Shown here one piece after another: positions 50,118-59,244 of a stretch of 64,000 bases of DNA. The position numbers and the translations under genes are program-made. The notes beneath the pieces were generated by a model. The model saw only the letters and a program-made list of their open reading frames with translations, was not told the origin of the DNA and searched no databases. How positions within the stretch are numbered: the first letter of the stretch is position 1; each line of letters begins with the position of its first letter. This DNA comes from Fumia sp045645505 (GTDB taxonomy: Bacteria > Bacillota > Clostridia > Oscillospirales > Ruminococcaceae): contig JAZRIW010000004.1 of assembly GCA_045645505.1 (NCBI GenBank), positions 37,934-101,933 on the forward strand. The letters are read 5' to 3'.

Positions 50118-51200
50118 TTAATCAAGATAACCTTTTGCGGCCAACAATTCAGCAAGTAAAACTGCTCCTCCTGCCGCACCTCTTAAAGTATTATGTGAAA
50201 GACAAACAAATTTAATATCATACTGGCTGTCAGGGCGTAAACGTCCCACGGAAACTGCCATACCGCCTTCCAAATCTCTGTCGAGTTTTGCCTGAGGGCG
50301 ATTGTCCTCTTCAAAATAATGAAGGAACTGTTTGGGTGCAGACGGAAGCTCAAGCTCCTGAGCAGGACCTTTAAACTGGGCCCAAATCTTTTTAATATCT
50401 TCAATTTCAGGTTTCTTTTCAAATCTTGCAAAAACAGCAGCAGTATGGCCATCAGTTACAGGCACACGCAGACACTGAGCTGTAATGGAAGGAGAAGTAG
50501 CGTTTACAATCTTATCCCCTTCAACCTTACCCCAGATTTTAAGCGGTTCTTTTTCACTTTTTTCTTCTTCGCCGCCGATAAATGGGATAATATTATCAAC
50601 AATTTCGGGCATAGTTTCAAAAGTTTTACCTGCACCTGAGATAGCCTGATAGGTACAAGCAAGAGCTTCAGTTAGTCCGTAAATTTCCTTAAGCGGATGC
50701 AAAGCAGGTACATAGCTTTGCAAAGAGCAGTTTGATTTAACTGCGATAAAACCTTTTTCAGTACCGAGACGTTTTCTCTGAGAAGCAATTACCTCAAGAT
50801 GATCAGCATTGATTTCAGGAACGATCATAGGTACGTCCTCTGTACCACGATGTGCAGAGTTATTTGAAACTACGGGGATTTCTGCTTTTGCATAAGTTTC
50901 CTCGAGTTTTTTAATCTCATCTTTAGGCATATCCACAGCACAGAATACAAAATCAACTTTTTTCTTGATTTCGTCGATATCAGCAGTAGCATCATAAAGC
51001 ACCATATCTGCCATAGAAAGAGGAATATCCTTTTTCATAGCCCAACGCTTTGCAACTACATCCTTATAAGCTTTACCGGCACTTCTGCTTGAAGCTGCCA
51101 GAGCTGTAACAGTAAACCAGGGATGATTTTCTAAAAGGGTAGCAAAACGCTGTCCCACCATACCTGTTGCACCGATAATTCCTACATTCCACTTTTTCAT
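50118..51200 (-). CDS. asd: Aspartate-semialdehyde dehydrogenase (USG-1/archaeal type)
   Basis: 360 residues. GATGMVGQRFATLL nucleotide loop, catalytic Cys in VKSNCSLQS (about 155) and a C-terminal LSHNTLRGAAGGAVLLAE. The length and SNCSLQ context match the archaeal/fungal-type branch used by many Clostridia. It makes the semialdehyde for DapA. Confidence 0.94.
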   Translation of the reverse strand: MKKWNVGIIGATGMVGQRFATLLENHPWFTVTALAASSRSAGKAYKDVVAKRWAMKKDIPLSMADMVLYDATADIDEIKKKVDFVFCAVDMPKDEIKKLEETYAKAEIPVVSNNSAHRGTEDVPMIVPEINADHLEVIASQRKRLGTEKGFIAVKSNCSLQSYVPALHPLKEIYGLTEALACTYQAISGAGKTFETMPEIVDNIIPFIGGEEEKSEKEPLKIWGKVEGDKIVNATSPSITAQCLRVPVTDGHTAAVFARFEKKPEIEDIKKIWAQFKGPAQELELPSAPKQFLHYFEEDNRPQAKLDRDLEGGMAVSVGRLRPDSQYDIKFVCLSHNTLRGAAGGAVLLAELLAAKGYLD

Positions 51201-51254
51201 AATATAACCAATCCTTTCCTATATGACATCGAAATACGATTTTTAATAACTAAA

Positions 51255-51505
51255 TAAAAAAACCGGTTGAAAACCGGTCGAGTATCGAGTATAATAAATA
51301 GAGTCGCAAAAAAGCCAAACTATTTATTAAGGCAGCACTCCGTCACAAATCATATGACGACAATTCTGCGCCTGTTAAACGCAGACTCAGGCAGATAGCT
51401 TTCCCACGCCTCCCCTTCGGCGATAACCCCTTTCAGCATTCTTCATAGGTTCGGGAAACCTCTAAATACCTAATATTGATAATCGCGACCTCTGACCTTG
51501 TTTAG
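51255..51505 (-). promoter_or_regulatory. Lysine riboswitch (L box) with terminator
   Basis: Minus-strand leader of asd. The aptamer (about 51502-51327) shows hallmark L-box pieces AGAGGTCGCGATTATCAATA, AAAGGGGTTATCGCCGAAG and GACGGAGTGCTGCC. An intrinsic terminator follows (ACCGGTT-TTC-AACCGGT then T7, 51279-51255). Lysine stabilises the aptamer and lets the terminator form, shutting off asd-dapA-dapB. Confidence 0.93.
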
Positions 51506-51526
51506 AAATATTCTGTTATTACATAT

Positions 51527-51555
51527 ATAATACCATTTTAATAAAAAGGTGTCAA
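51527..51555 (-). promoter_or_regulatory. Promoter of the lysine-riboswitch operon
   Basis: Minus strand: TTGACA (51555-51550), 17-base spacer, TATTAT (51532-51527). Confidence 0.8.
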
Positions 51556-51581
51556 CATTTTTTTAAAAAAAGGAGATATAA

Positions 51582-52607
51582 ATGAAAACAAGCGATTTTT
51601 TTTACGACCTCCCCACTGAACTTATAGCGCAAACTCCGATAGAAAAACGTGACAATTCAAGACTTTTGGTGCTTGATAAAAGTAACGGTGAAATCTCACA
51701 CCGCCACTTTTACGATATAGGTGAGTATTTAAACGAGGGAGATTTACTTGTTGTCAACAACTCAAGAGTTTTACCTGCAAGGCTTTACGGGTTTAAAAAA
51801 GATACAGGCTCTCATATGGAATTTTTACTTTTAGAGCAAAAAGGCACTGACATATGGGAAGTTTTGGTAAAACCGGGCAAAAAAGCAAAAATTGACTCGG
51901 AGTTTGTTTTCGGGGATAATTTACTCAAAGCACAGATAATTGATATTACCGAAGAAGGAAACAGAATTGTTAAATTTTCCTATGAGGGAAACTTCTTTAA
52001 CGTGCTTGATGAGATAGGACAGATGCCCCTTCCCCCTTATATAACAGAAAAACTAAATGATAAAGAACGTTACCAGACAGTGTATTCAAAGAAATTAGGC
52101 TCGGCGGCAGCTCCTACTGCAGGACTTCATTTCACAAACGAGCTTATGAATTCGCTTAAGGAAAAAGGCGTGAATATCGCTGAAGTTACCCTGCACGTAG
52201 GGCTTGGCACCTTCAGACCTGTCAAAGTTGATAATATTTTAGAGCATAAAATGCACTCAGAACATTATATGCTTTCAAAAGAAACTGCAAAACTCATAAA
52301 AGAAACAAAGGAAAAAGGTAAGCGTGTAATCGCAGTAGGTACCACAGCTTGTCGCACATTGGAAAGTGTTGCAAAATTCGAAAATGAGATAAAAGAATCC
52401 GACGGATTTACCGATATTTTCATCTATCCGCCTTATGATTTTAAATGCATCGACGGACTTATCACAAACTTTCATCTGCCCGAAAGCACTCTTATTATGC
52501 TTGTTTCTGCCTTTGCAGGATATGATAACACTATGAACGCATACAAAAAAGCTGTCAGTGAAAAGTACAGATTTTTCAGTTTCGGAGACGCTATGCTTAT
52601 TATATAG
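51582..52607 (+). CDS. queA: S-adenosylmethionine:tRNA ribosyltransferase-isomerase QueA
   Basis: 341 residues starting MKTSDFFYDLPTELIAQTP. The signatures DNSRLLVL, NNSRVLPARLYG, GSAAAPTAGLHFT and VGLGTFRPV are all QueA-specific. It turns preQ1 in tRNA into epoxyqueuosine. AAAGGAG lies 7 bases upstream; tgt follows 9 bases later. Confidence 0.95.
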   Translation: MKTSDFFYDLPTELIAQTPIEKRDNSRLLVLDKSNGEISHRHFYDIGEYLNEGDLLVVNNSRVLPARLYGFKKDTGSHMEFLLLEQKGTDIWEVLVKPGKKAKIDSEFVFGDNLLKAQIIDITEEGNRIVKFSYEGNFFNVLDEIGQMPLPPYITEKLNDKERYQTVYSKKLGSAAAPTAGLHFTNELMNSLKEKGVNIAEVTLHVGLGTFRPVKVDNILEHKMHSEHYMLSKETAKLIKETKEKGKRVIAVGTTACRTLESVAKFENEIKESDGFTDIFIYPPYDFKCIDGLITNFHLPESTLIMLVSAFAGYDNTMNAYKKAVSEKYRFFSFGDAMLII

Positions 52608-52616
52608 AGGTGAATT

Positions 52617-53747
52617 ATGTTTAAACTTATAAAAACCGAGGGTACCGCACGCAGAGGCGAATTCAAAACTGTCCACGGTACCGTAAACACCCCCGCTTTT
52701 ATGAATGTCGGCACTTCAGGTGCCATAAAAGGCGGTATTTCATCTTACGACCTTTTAGACTTAAAATGCCAGGTAGAGCTCTGCAACACCTATCATCTCC
52801 ACGTCCGTCCGGGTGACGAGCTTATCAAAAAATTAGGCGGACTTCATAAATTTATGGGCTGGGAAAAACCAATCCTAACAGACAGCGGAGGGTTTCAGGT
52901 ATTTTCCCTTGCAAAACTCCGTAAAATAAATGAGGAAGGTGTTACCTTTAACTCCCATATAGACGGAAAGAAAATTTTTATGAGCCCTGAAATCAGTATG
53001 CAGATTCAGTCAAATTTAGGCTCTACTATCGCTATGGCGTTTGATGAATGTGTAGAAAACCCATCTACCCACGAATACTCTGCTCGTTCCTGTGAACGTA
53101 CCACACGCTGGCTTATCCGCTGTAAAGAGGAAATGAAAAGGCTTAATTCCCTCCCCGATACAATAAACAAAAACCAGTTGCTTTTCGGTATAAATCAAGG
53201 CTGTGTATATGACGATTTAAGAATAAATCATATGAAAGAAATAGCTAAACTTGACTTAGACGGATATGCAATAGGCGGACTTGCAGTCGGCGAACCCAAG
53301 GAAGATATGTACCGCGTTATCACAGCGGTTGAGCCTTTTATGCCGAAAGACAAAATCCGCTATCTTATGGGAGTAGGAACTCCCGGTAATATCATAGAGG
53401 GCGTTTACAGAGGAATAGACCTTTTTGACTGCGTAATGCCAAGCAGAAACGCAAGACACGGACATCTAAATACCTGGAGTGGTATCCGCAACATAATGAA
53501 CGCAAAGTATATGGACGATTTAAGCCCGATTGACCCTGAGTGCGACTGCCCCACCTGTAAAAATCACTCAAGAGCATATTTAAGACATCTCTTTAAAGCA
53601 AATGAGCTTTTGGCTATGCGACTTGCTGTAATGCATAACCTTTATTTTTACAATACCCTTATGGAAAATATAAGAAAGGCGCTCGACGAAGGAACTTATA
53701 AAGAATTTCACGATAAATACGTCGATTTACTTGACAGGAGGATTTAA
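52617..53747 (+). CDS. tgt: tRNA-guanine transglycosylase
   Basis: 376 residues. Catalytic DSGGFQVFSLAKLRKI, nucleophile region FDCVMPSRNARHG and the zinc site CDCPTCKNHSRAYLRHL. It inserts preQ1 at position 34 of GUN-anticodon tRNAs, including the tRNA-His(GTG) in this window. Confidence 0.96.
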   Translation: MFKLIKTEGTARRGEFKTVHGTVNTPAFMNVGTSGAIKGGISSYDLLDLKCQVELCNTYHLHVRPGDELIKKLGGLHKFMGWEKPILTDSGGFQVFSLAKLRKINEEGVTFNSHIDGKKIFMSPEISMQIQSNLGSTIAMAFDECVENPSTHEYSARSCERTTRWLIRCKEEMKRLNSLPDTINKNQLLFGINQGCVYDDLRINHMKEIAKLDLDGYAIGGLAVGEPKEDMYRVITAVEPFMPKDKIRYLMGVGTPGNIIEGVYRGIDLFDCVMPSRNARHGHLNTWSGIRNIMNAKYMDDLSPIDPECDCPTCKNHSRAYLRHLFKANELLAMRLAVMHNLYFYNTLMENIRKALDEGTYKEFHDKYVDLLDRRI

Positions 53748-53749
53748 CT

Positions 53750-54295
53750 ATGTCATTAGCAGAAATTATCTTGACAGCGATAGCGCTGAGTATGGATGCT
53801 ACTGCGGTTTCAATGACAAACGGAATGGTTTATAAAAATCTTTCCCGCAAAAAATGGATTTTAGCACCGTTATTCTTCGGAATTTTTCAGGGTGTTATGC
53901 CACTTATCGGATTTTTTGCAGGATCGGTTTTTGCGAGTATTATCGAAAGATATTCTAAAATTTTAATTCTTTTGATACTCGGATTTATCGGCGGAAAAAT
54001 GATATACGATGGTTTTTGTGAGAAAAAAGAGGAAGTTTTTAACAGTACCCTTTCTTTAAATCTTATTTTTCTTCAGGCTATCGCTACAAGTATAGACGCT
54101 TTTGCAGTCGGAATAGGATTTTGCGCTATGAAGGTAAACATTCTTATAAGTGTTACCCTGATAGCTTTAATAACCTTTGTTTTCAGCTTTGTAAGCTTTT
54201 TGCTCGGAAGAAAATTCGGCGATATTTTAGGCAGCAAAGCTCAGATTTTCGGCGGTACTATTTTAGTTATTATCGCTATAAAAGCATTATTTTAA
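53750..54295 (+). CDS. mntP: Manganese efflux pump MntP family
   Basis: 181 residues, six helices in two repeats: IALSMDATAVSMTNG (residues 12-26) and IATSIDAFAVGIGF (about 110-123) carry the paired Asp of MntP. It exports Mn2+. It begins 2 bases after tgt. A riboswitch of the yybP-ykoY type, often found with mntP, is not present. Confidence 0.88.
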   Translation: MSLAEIILTAIALSMDATAVSMTNGMVYKNLSRKKWILAPLFFGIFQGVMPLIGFFAGSVFASIIERYSKILILLILGFIGGKMIYDGFCEKKEEVFNSTLSLNLIFLQAIATSIDAFAVGIGFCAMKVNILISVTLIALITFVFSFVSFLLGRKFGDILGSKAQIFGGTILVIIAIKALF

Positions 54296-54310
54296 AGAGG
54301 AAATATCAGT

Positions 54311-55189
54311 ATGTATGAACTTATTATGGTTTCTGAAAAAACGGGTTATATAAACTGCCCCGTAAAAATGGGGGTTTTTCTTGAAAGCCCACAAAAAGCG
54401 GTTCTTATCGACAGCGGTATCGACAAAGATTCAGCCAAAAAAGTGCTTAAAACTTTATCGGAAAATAATTTAGAGCTTTCTAAAGTTTTATCTACTCATC
54501 TTCACGCCGACCACATAGGAGGAAACAGTACCCTTTTATCAAGAACAGACGCTAAGATATATGGAGAAGGTATCATAAAAGCTTTAGGGCAGTATCCGAT
54601 ACTTGAAAGTGCTTTCTTGTACGGAGGTTACCCTTTTAAAGTGATAAGAAATAAGTTTCTTATGGCAAATGGCTGCAAGGTAGAAGAAATCACAGAAAAT
54701 AACCTCCCCGCAGGTCTTGAAGTTATCAGGCTTGACGGACATTCTATCGCAATGATCGGATTTAAAACCTCTGACGATGTTATTTTCATTGCTGACGCTT
54801 TATCCTCTGAGGAAACTATAAATAAATACCACGTAAATTTTCAGTTTGATATTAAAAAAGCCCTTGAAACACTTGAATTTATCGAAACTTTAAAGGCAAA
54901 ACTATTTATCCCCTCTCATGCCGAGCCTTGTGAAGATGTTAAGGATTTAGTAAAGATAAACCGTGCAAAAATAGAAGAAATTATCTCTTTACTCTGTGAA
55001 ATCTGCAAAGAGGAAAAACGCACAGACGACATTTTACATACTGTCTTTGAGCATTATAAGATTTCAATGGATATGAATCAGTATCTTCTTGTAGGCTCAA
55101 CGATAAAATCCTACCTTTCCTATCTCATTGACGAAGGAAAAATGACTGCTTTTACAGAAGATAATTATCTTTTTTATAAAACTTTATAA
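54311..55189 (+). CDS. Metallo-beta-lactamase-fold hydrolase
   Basis: 292 residues. Metal motif THLHADHIGGN (HxHxDH, about residues 62-72), a DGHS histidine, ADAL aspartate and PSHAEP histidine. The C-terminal third is helical and lacks known domains. Substrate unknown. It starts 15 bases after mntP, in the same transcript. Confidence 0.82.
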   Translation: MYELIMVSEKTGYINCPVKMGVFLESPQKAVLIDSGIDKDSAKKVLKTLSENNLELSKVLSTHLHADHIGGNSTLLSRTDAKIYGEGIIKALGQYPILESAFLYGGYPFKVIRNKFLMANGCKVEEITENNLPAGLEVIRLDGHSIAMIGFKTSDDVIFIADALSSEETINKYHVNFQFDIKKALETLEFIETLKAKLFIPSHAEPCEDVKDLVKINRAKIEEIISLLCEICKEEKRTDDILHTVFEHYKISMDMNQYLLVGSTIKSYLSYLIDEGKMTAFTEDNYLFYKTL

Positions 55190-55260
55190 ATTTTTTTAAA
55201 AGTGTTACTCCAGAAAATAAATTAGTATAACTTTTAATGATTAATACTGCATAAAAAACC

Positions 55261-55316
55261 GGTAAGGCAATGGTGAGTGTAACTTGTGTATTCCCCATTG
55301 CCTTACCTGTTTTTTA
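55261..55316. terminator. Bidirectional terminator between MBL and FokI-like genes
   Basis: 13-bp stem GGTAAGGCAATGG / CCATTGCCTTACC with a 21-base loop, A6 before and T6 after. It separates the resident operon from the R-M island. Confidence 0.85.
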
Positions 55317-55322
55317 TACTAA

Positions 55323-57089
55323 CTACAATATAAATTCTCCATTATTAAATATTTTATTTTTAATTGTTTCGTGTGTAAATCTACCAGCCTTATAAGCCTC
55401 TGCACATAACAAAAGATTTGTAACTGCTATAGCAGTACCATTAATCCCTTTATTTCTGCTAATTCGTTCAAGTTGTGATTTAAAATTTCCTATAAAATGG
55501 CCTGAAACAAACATAAAATAAAATTCATTTATATCGTCAGCAAACTGCTCCCACCATTTATTAGGATTGACTTCTTCATTTCTTGTTTGATTTTCGCCTA
55601 TATATCTTTCCATTTCATCAGCCTGTGAGATAGGAAGATTATATCCTCTAGAATAGGCTTTAGTATCTATAATAACACCATATTTACATCTATCATCATT
55701 TGTATAAATTATTCCATCAGGCTTTCGACTTCCACCAAGATGCAATCCTTGATAATTACATTCTTCTGTCAACAAATCTAACGTTTTCATTTCAAACAAT
55801 CGATTTTGTCTGCTATCATATGCAAGATCTATAAGTGATAAGTACTCATGTGATAAATTTAACATTTTCTCTCTAATCATTTCTTTTGTTTCTGCCAAAT
55901 CTGATTTTGTAAGTGATTGAGGAAGCGGAATGATAAAATCATTCAATTCATCATCAAATAAAAATCTATTATCTTTTTCCAATATACTTATACCTATATT
56001 TTGTAACCCTTTAATATCATCTAAAATAGTATTTTCATTTTCGATAAGATTAACAGTTTTAAGATAATTTATAATATCCAAAAATGAAACACTATTTTTA
56101 TTTTCTGATAAATATTTTAAAATAAACGCACGGCGTGTACGCAGATATTCTCTATCTACACCTTTAGTTGATAACATTTCCCAACATACATTTTTAGCAA
56201 TTCTTTTGTGTTTACTTTTTCCGTTAGCTTTTCGTATCGCATTAATACCATTTGCGGTAATCATATAGGCTTGTCCTATTGTTTCCTTATATTCTTTTCC
56301 AGCAGTTAAAACTGTAATTGTTTTTGGAATTTTTTCAACAAGACCAAGTTTTTCAAGCCAACTCGCTATCATACGTGCATACTTATCTGATGAGCCTTCC
56401 CAATCAGCTTTCATAGTTCCACGTTCACTCGCTCCTGCATTTGCCAATGACCTTATAAATATTTTTTGTGGCATACTTGTAAAACCGTCTTCTCCAATAA
56501 AACCTAACTGTTGTCCTATTTCAAATTTAGTAAGATGTGTATCTTCAGTTTCTGAAAGTAAGTTTAATATTCTTATAGCCGGTGGATATGCTAAAATAGC
56601 ATTTATAAGCAATTCTTTCTCTATTTTAGATAAAGCTTCTCCCGTTTCTCTTGCGTTTGTAAGTTCCAAACCTTTATTTGTTATTTCAAAGGTATCATCT
56701 GTATAATTATACTTGATAAAACCGAAACAATGTGCCCAACGCACAAAATTATCAGCAGGCCATTCTCCTATAAAATCCCTTCCTTGACCTTTAACTGTTG
56801 CTTGTATAATACCATTACATCTCGACATACTTCTTGGAGTAAAAGATGTGCCTACAAGTTGAGCATATTTAATTTTCAATGGAGTACTTTGTAATACTTC
56901 TATAAAATCATCTCGACCATCTCTTTTTTCAACAAGTTTAGGAATAATATTATATACTAAGTCTTTATGCTTTTCTGAATTTGCATCAAATACAGCAACA
57001 ACATCACAAAGACTACGTAAGTTACTTGGGTCTTGTACCCAACCAAAAGCACGAAAATTTGTATTGTATGTAGGAATTACAGAAATCAT
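55323..57089 (-). CDS. Type IIS restriction endonuclease, FokI-like
   Basis: 588 residues, collinear over the whole length with FokI as I remember it (583 aa). The N-terminus RAFGWVQDPSNLRSLCDVVA, then NNFVRW-like, GFTSMP, WEGSSDKYARMI and CWEMLSTKGVDREY segments match the FokI recognition domains. The C-terminal nuclease has RKPDG (Asp458) and IIDTKAYS (Asp475, Lys477), the FokI D450/D467/K469 triad with identical spacing. QADEMERY keeps the dimerisation Asp491/Arg495. Recognition of GGATG with cutting outside the site is therefore likely but inferred. It follows the methyltransferase by 13 bases. AT-rich relative to its neighbours. Confidence 0.93.
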   Translation of the reverse strand: MISVIPTYNTNFRAFGWVQDPSNLRSLCDVVAVFDANSEKHKDLVYNIIPKLVEKRDGRDDFIEVLQSTPLKIKYAQLVGTSFTPRSMSRCNGIIQATVKGQGRDFIGEWPADNFVRWAHCFGFIKYNYTDDTFEITNKGLELTNARETGEALSKIEKELLINAILAYPPAIRILNLLSETEDTHLTKFEIGQQLGFIGEDGFTSMPQKIFIRSLANAGASERGTMKADWEGSSDKYARMIASWLEKLGLVEKIPKTITVLTAGKEYKETIGQAYMITANGINAIRKANGKSKHKRIAKNVCWEMLSTKGVDREYLRTRRAFILKYLSENKNSVSFLDIINYLKTVNLIENENTILDDIKGLQNIGISILEKDNRFLFDDELNDFIIPLPQSLTKSDLAETKEMIREKMLNLSHEYLSLIDLAYDSRQNRLFEMKTLDLLTEECNYQGLHLGGSRKPDGIIYTNDDRCKYGVIIDTKAYSRGYNLPISQADEMERYIGENQTRNEEVNPNKWWEQFADDINEFYFMFVSGHFIGNFKSQLERISRNKGINGTAIAVTNLLLCAEAYKAGRFTHETIKNKIFNNGEFIL

Positions 57090-57102
57090 AAATTTGTCAG
57101 CA

Positions 57103-59052
57103 TCAATAGTTTATTATTAAAACTTCTCTGCTTTCTCCTTTCGTAGTATTATAACTTGAATTTGAATAATTATAATTCAAATCAATGATTTTGTATTTTT
57201 TTGCCCATTCCAGCAAAATTTCATTAATTTTCCCTTTATGCTCAATAACATTTGATAAAGCAAATTTGATTTCTTTTTTATCTACATTATCTAAATAATT
57301 ATATAAGGCATATTCTTGTTCTGCTTTCCAATCCTTAAATCCTCTATTTCCGTCATTATATGTTCCTGTTGTTATTAAATAAGGCGGATCACAATAAATT
57401 AAATCTTCAGGGGTAAGATTATCCAAAGATATTTGCGTGAAATCTTTGCTTGAAAACTCAATATTTAATTTTTTAAGTTTTGAAACAAATGCAATCAAGT
57501 TATGCTCCATATTATCAGAAAATTGACTTCTATTTCTGCCAAAAGGATTATTATACTCTAAATCATTATTAAATCTAAATTGATAATTAAAAGAATAACA
57601 AGTCAAAGTATATAAATCTATCGGATTTTGTGTTGAATTATAAAAGTCTCTGAATTTTTTAAACCCTTCTTCATTTTCTTTAGAAAGATTATATTCAGAA
57701 ATGCGCATTTTGATTTGATATAATATTTCGGATAATTCCGTATTTTTAAATTCTTCAAATAATTCAATTATTTTTTTATTTATATCATTGCATATAATTC
57801 TATTCGCATTTACATTTATAGCTACATTGCAACCACCAGAAAATAAATCAACAAAAGTGCCTATGTAGTTCGGAAAATGAGGCAAAATTTGTGGGAGTAA
57901 TTTATATTTTCCACCTATATAATTCATCGGACTTTTTATATATTTTTTAGTATCAGTAATAATAGAATTCATCTCACTTGAAACACCTATAAAATCAAAA
58001 GTTGATTTTTGAGGAATATTCTTCTTTACATAAAAAATATATTCATATAAACATTCTGTTTGCTTGGTTTTTTTACTCATATATTGTCTGTATGGGATTG
58101 AATACATTTTGTAGGTTTCTTCTATTCCATGTCTTTTTAAAATTGTTTCAATTTCATCGGCAGTCATTAAACCATCTGTACTATAACTCATTACAATATT
58201 ACTGAATTTTGCTTTGCTTATTAAATCTTCAAATGCATCAGAAACTTCACTTTTTATACAAAATTGTGATTTTAAATCGTCATATGGTCGCATCCCTGTT
58301 ACACCATGAATTTCAGGATAATCATATTTAGAAATCGTTTCAAGTAAATGATAATTTGGGGCATATTGTCTGGAATTATACGGAGGATCTAAATATAAAA
58401 TATCTCCGTTTAATTCTTCAATTAATTTATTTGCGTCCTTGTTATAACATTTATTATTTCTTTTATTGTCAATAACATCTAACCGAGCCATTTCTAAATC
58501 TTTAAAAGTGCGCTTATCCCAGTGCTTTAAATAAGCGCCATATGTACCTGTAATATTTGAAACAGACGGAACACCCTCAATCAAACCTGCAAGCAAATAA
58601 TAATACTCTAATTCTGTAAGCAATTTTTCTTCTTTCCACGCTTCAATTGTGTTTCTTATAAAATCAATTCTTACAGCATTTTTATTTGATACATACATTC
58701 TTTCACAATCATCATGCGGAGTATAATTTTTAGTTATAAAATAATTATCATCATTATAATTCAATATCTGTATTTGTGTTTCTTCTAAAAATTTAAATGG
58801 ATCTCCTATACCTATGTTCCTTAATTTTGCAAATGATGGTTTAGTATTGTTTTCAACTGTCGCTTTTTGTATTACATACGAAAAATGCAATACATCATTT
58901 GAATGCACTTCATATCTTGGTTTAAAATAGCGAGCAACCGCGCCTGTTCCCGAAAAAATATCACAAAATACATTTTCATTTCCCATAGTATTTTCTGATA
59001 TAACCATATCAATATTCTTAAGTAAGTTTGCTTTACTTCCAATAAATCTCAT
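57103..59052 (-). CDS. Two-domain adenine-N6 DNA methyltransferase, M.FokI-like
   Basis: 649 residues containing two D12-class methyltransferase domains. Domain 1: RFIGSK at the N-terminus, FCDIFSGTGAVARYF (SAM loop, residues 29-43), LDPPYNSRQY (DPPY 222-225). Domain 2: NYIGGKYKLL (377-386), FVDLFSGGCNVA, CDPPYLITTGTYN (DPPY 555-558). M.FokI has this fused layout because its asymmetric site needs one enzyme per strand. It protects host DNA from the downstream nuclease. Promoter and two GGATG sites lie just upstream. The region is visibly AT-richer than flanking genes. Confidence 0.93.
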   Translation of the reverse strand: MRFIGSKANLLKNIDMVISENTMGNENVFCDIFSGTGAVARYFKPRYEVHSNDVLHFSYVIQKATVENNTKPSFAKLRNIGIGDPFKFLEETQIQILNYNDDNYFITKNYTPHDDCERMYVSNKNAVRIDFIRNTIEAWKEEKLLTELEYYYLLAGLIEGVPSVSNITGTYGAYLKHWDKRTFKDLEMARLDVIDNKRNNKCYNKDANKLIEELNGDILYLDPPYNSRQYAPNYHLLETISKYDYPEIHGVTGMRPYDDLKSQFCIKSEVSDAFEDLISKAKFSNIVMSYSTDGLMTADEIETILKRHGIEETYKMYSIPYRQYMSKKTKQTECLYEYIFYVKKNIPQKSTFDFIGVSSEMNSIITDTKKYIKSPMNYIGGKYKLLPQILPHFPNYIGTFVDLFSGGCNVAINVNANRIICNDINKKIIELFEEFKNTELSEILYQIKMRISEYNLSKENEEGFKKFRDFYNSTQNPIDLYTLTCYSFNYQFRFNNDLEYNNPFGRNRSQFSDNMEHNLIAFVSKLKKLNIEFSSKDFTQISLDNLTPEDLIYCDPPYLITTGTYNDGNRGFKDWKAEQEYALYNYLDNVDKKEIKFALSNVIEHKGKINEILLEWAKKYKIIDLNYNYSNSSYNTTKGESREVLIINY

Positions 59053-59065
59053 AACTCATCTCTCA

Positions 59066-59080
59066 CATCCCGAAACATCC
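59066..59080. promoter_or_regulatory. Two tandem GGATG motifs in the R-M leader
   Basis: CATCC at 59066-59070 and 59076-59080 (GGATG on the transcribed strand), 10 bases apart, about +4 to +18 of the expected transcript and 14-28 bases before the M start codon. They match the presumed target of the encoded enzymes. Confidence 0.7.
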
Positions 59081-59089
59081 TTGTATGTA

Positions 59090-59118
59090 ATTATATCATT
59101 TATTAACTTGAAAGTCAA
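59090..59118 (-). promoter_or_regulatory. Promoter of the FokI-type R-M operon
   Basis: Minus strand: TTGACT (59118-59113), 17-base spacer, TATAAT (59095-59090). Transcription would start near 59083. The M gene has only a weak GAGAG ribosome binding site. Confidence 0.75.
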
Positions 59119-59170
59119 TAAAGAAAAATAAATTAAATAAAAGGGGTATAAACATTCCAAAAATTTCTTG

Positions 59171-59199
59171 TTGATTTTAAAAAATATGAAGGTTATAAT
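59171..59199 (+). promoter_or_regulatory. Promoter of the MltG-like gene
   Basis: TTGATT (59171-59176), 17-base spacer, TATAAT (59194-59199). It is divergent from the R-M promoter. Confidence 0.7.
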
Positions 59200-59244
59200 C
59201 ATAAAATATGTTCCCCCCACTAAAAAATTATGAAAGGACAAACT

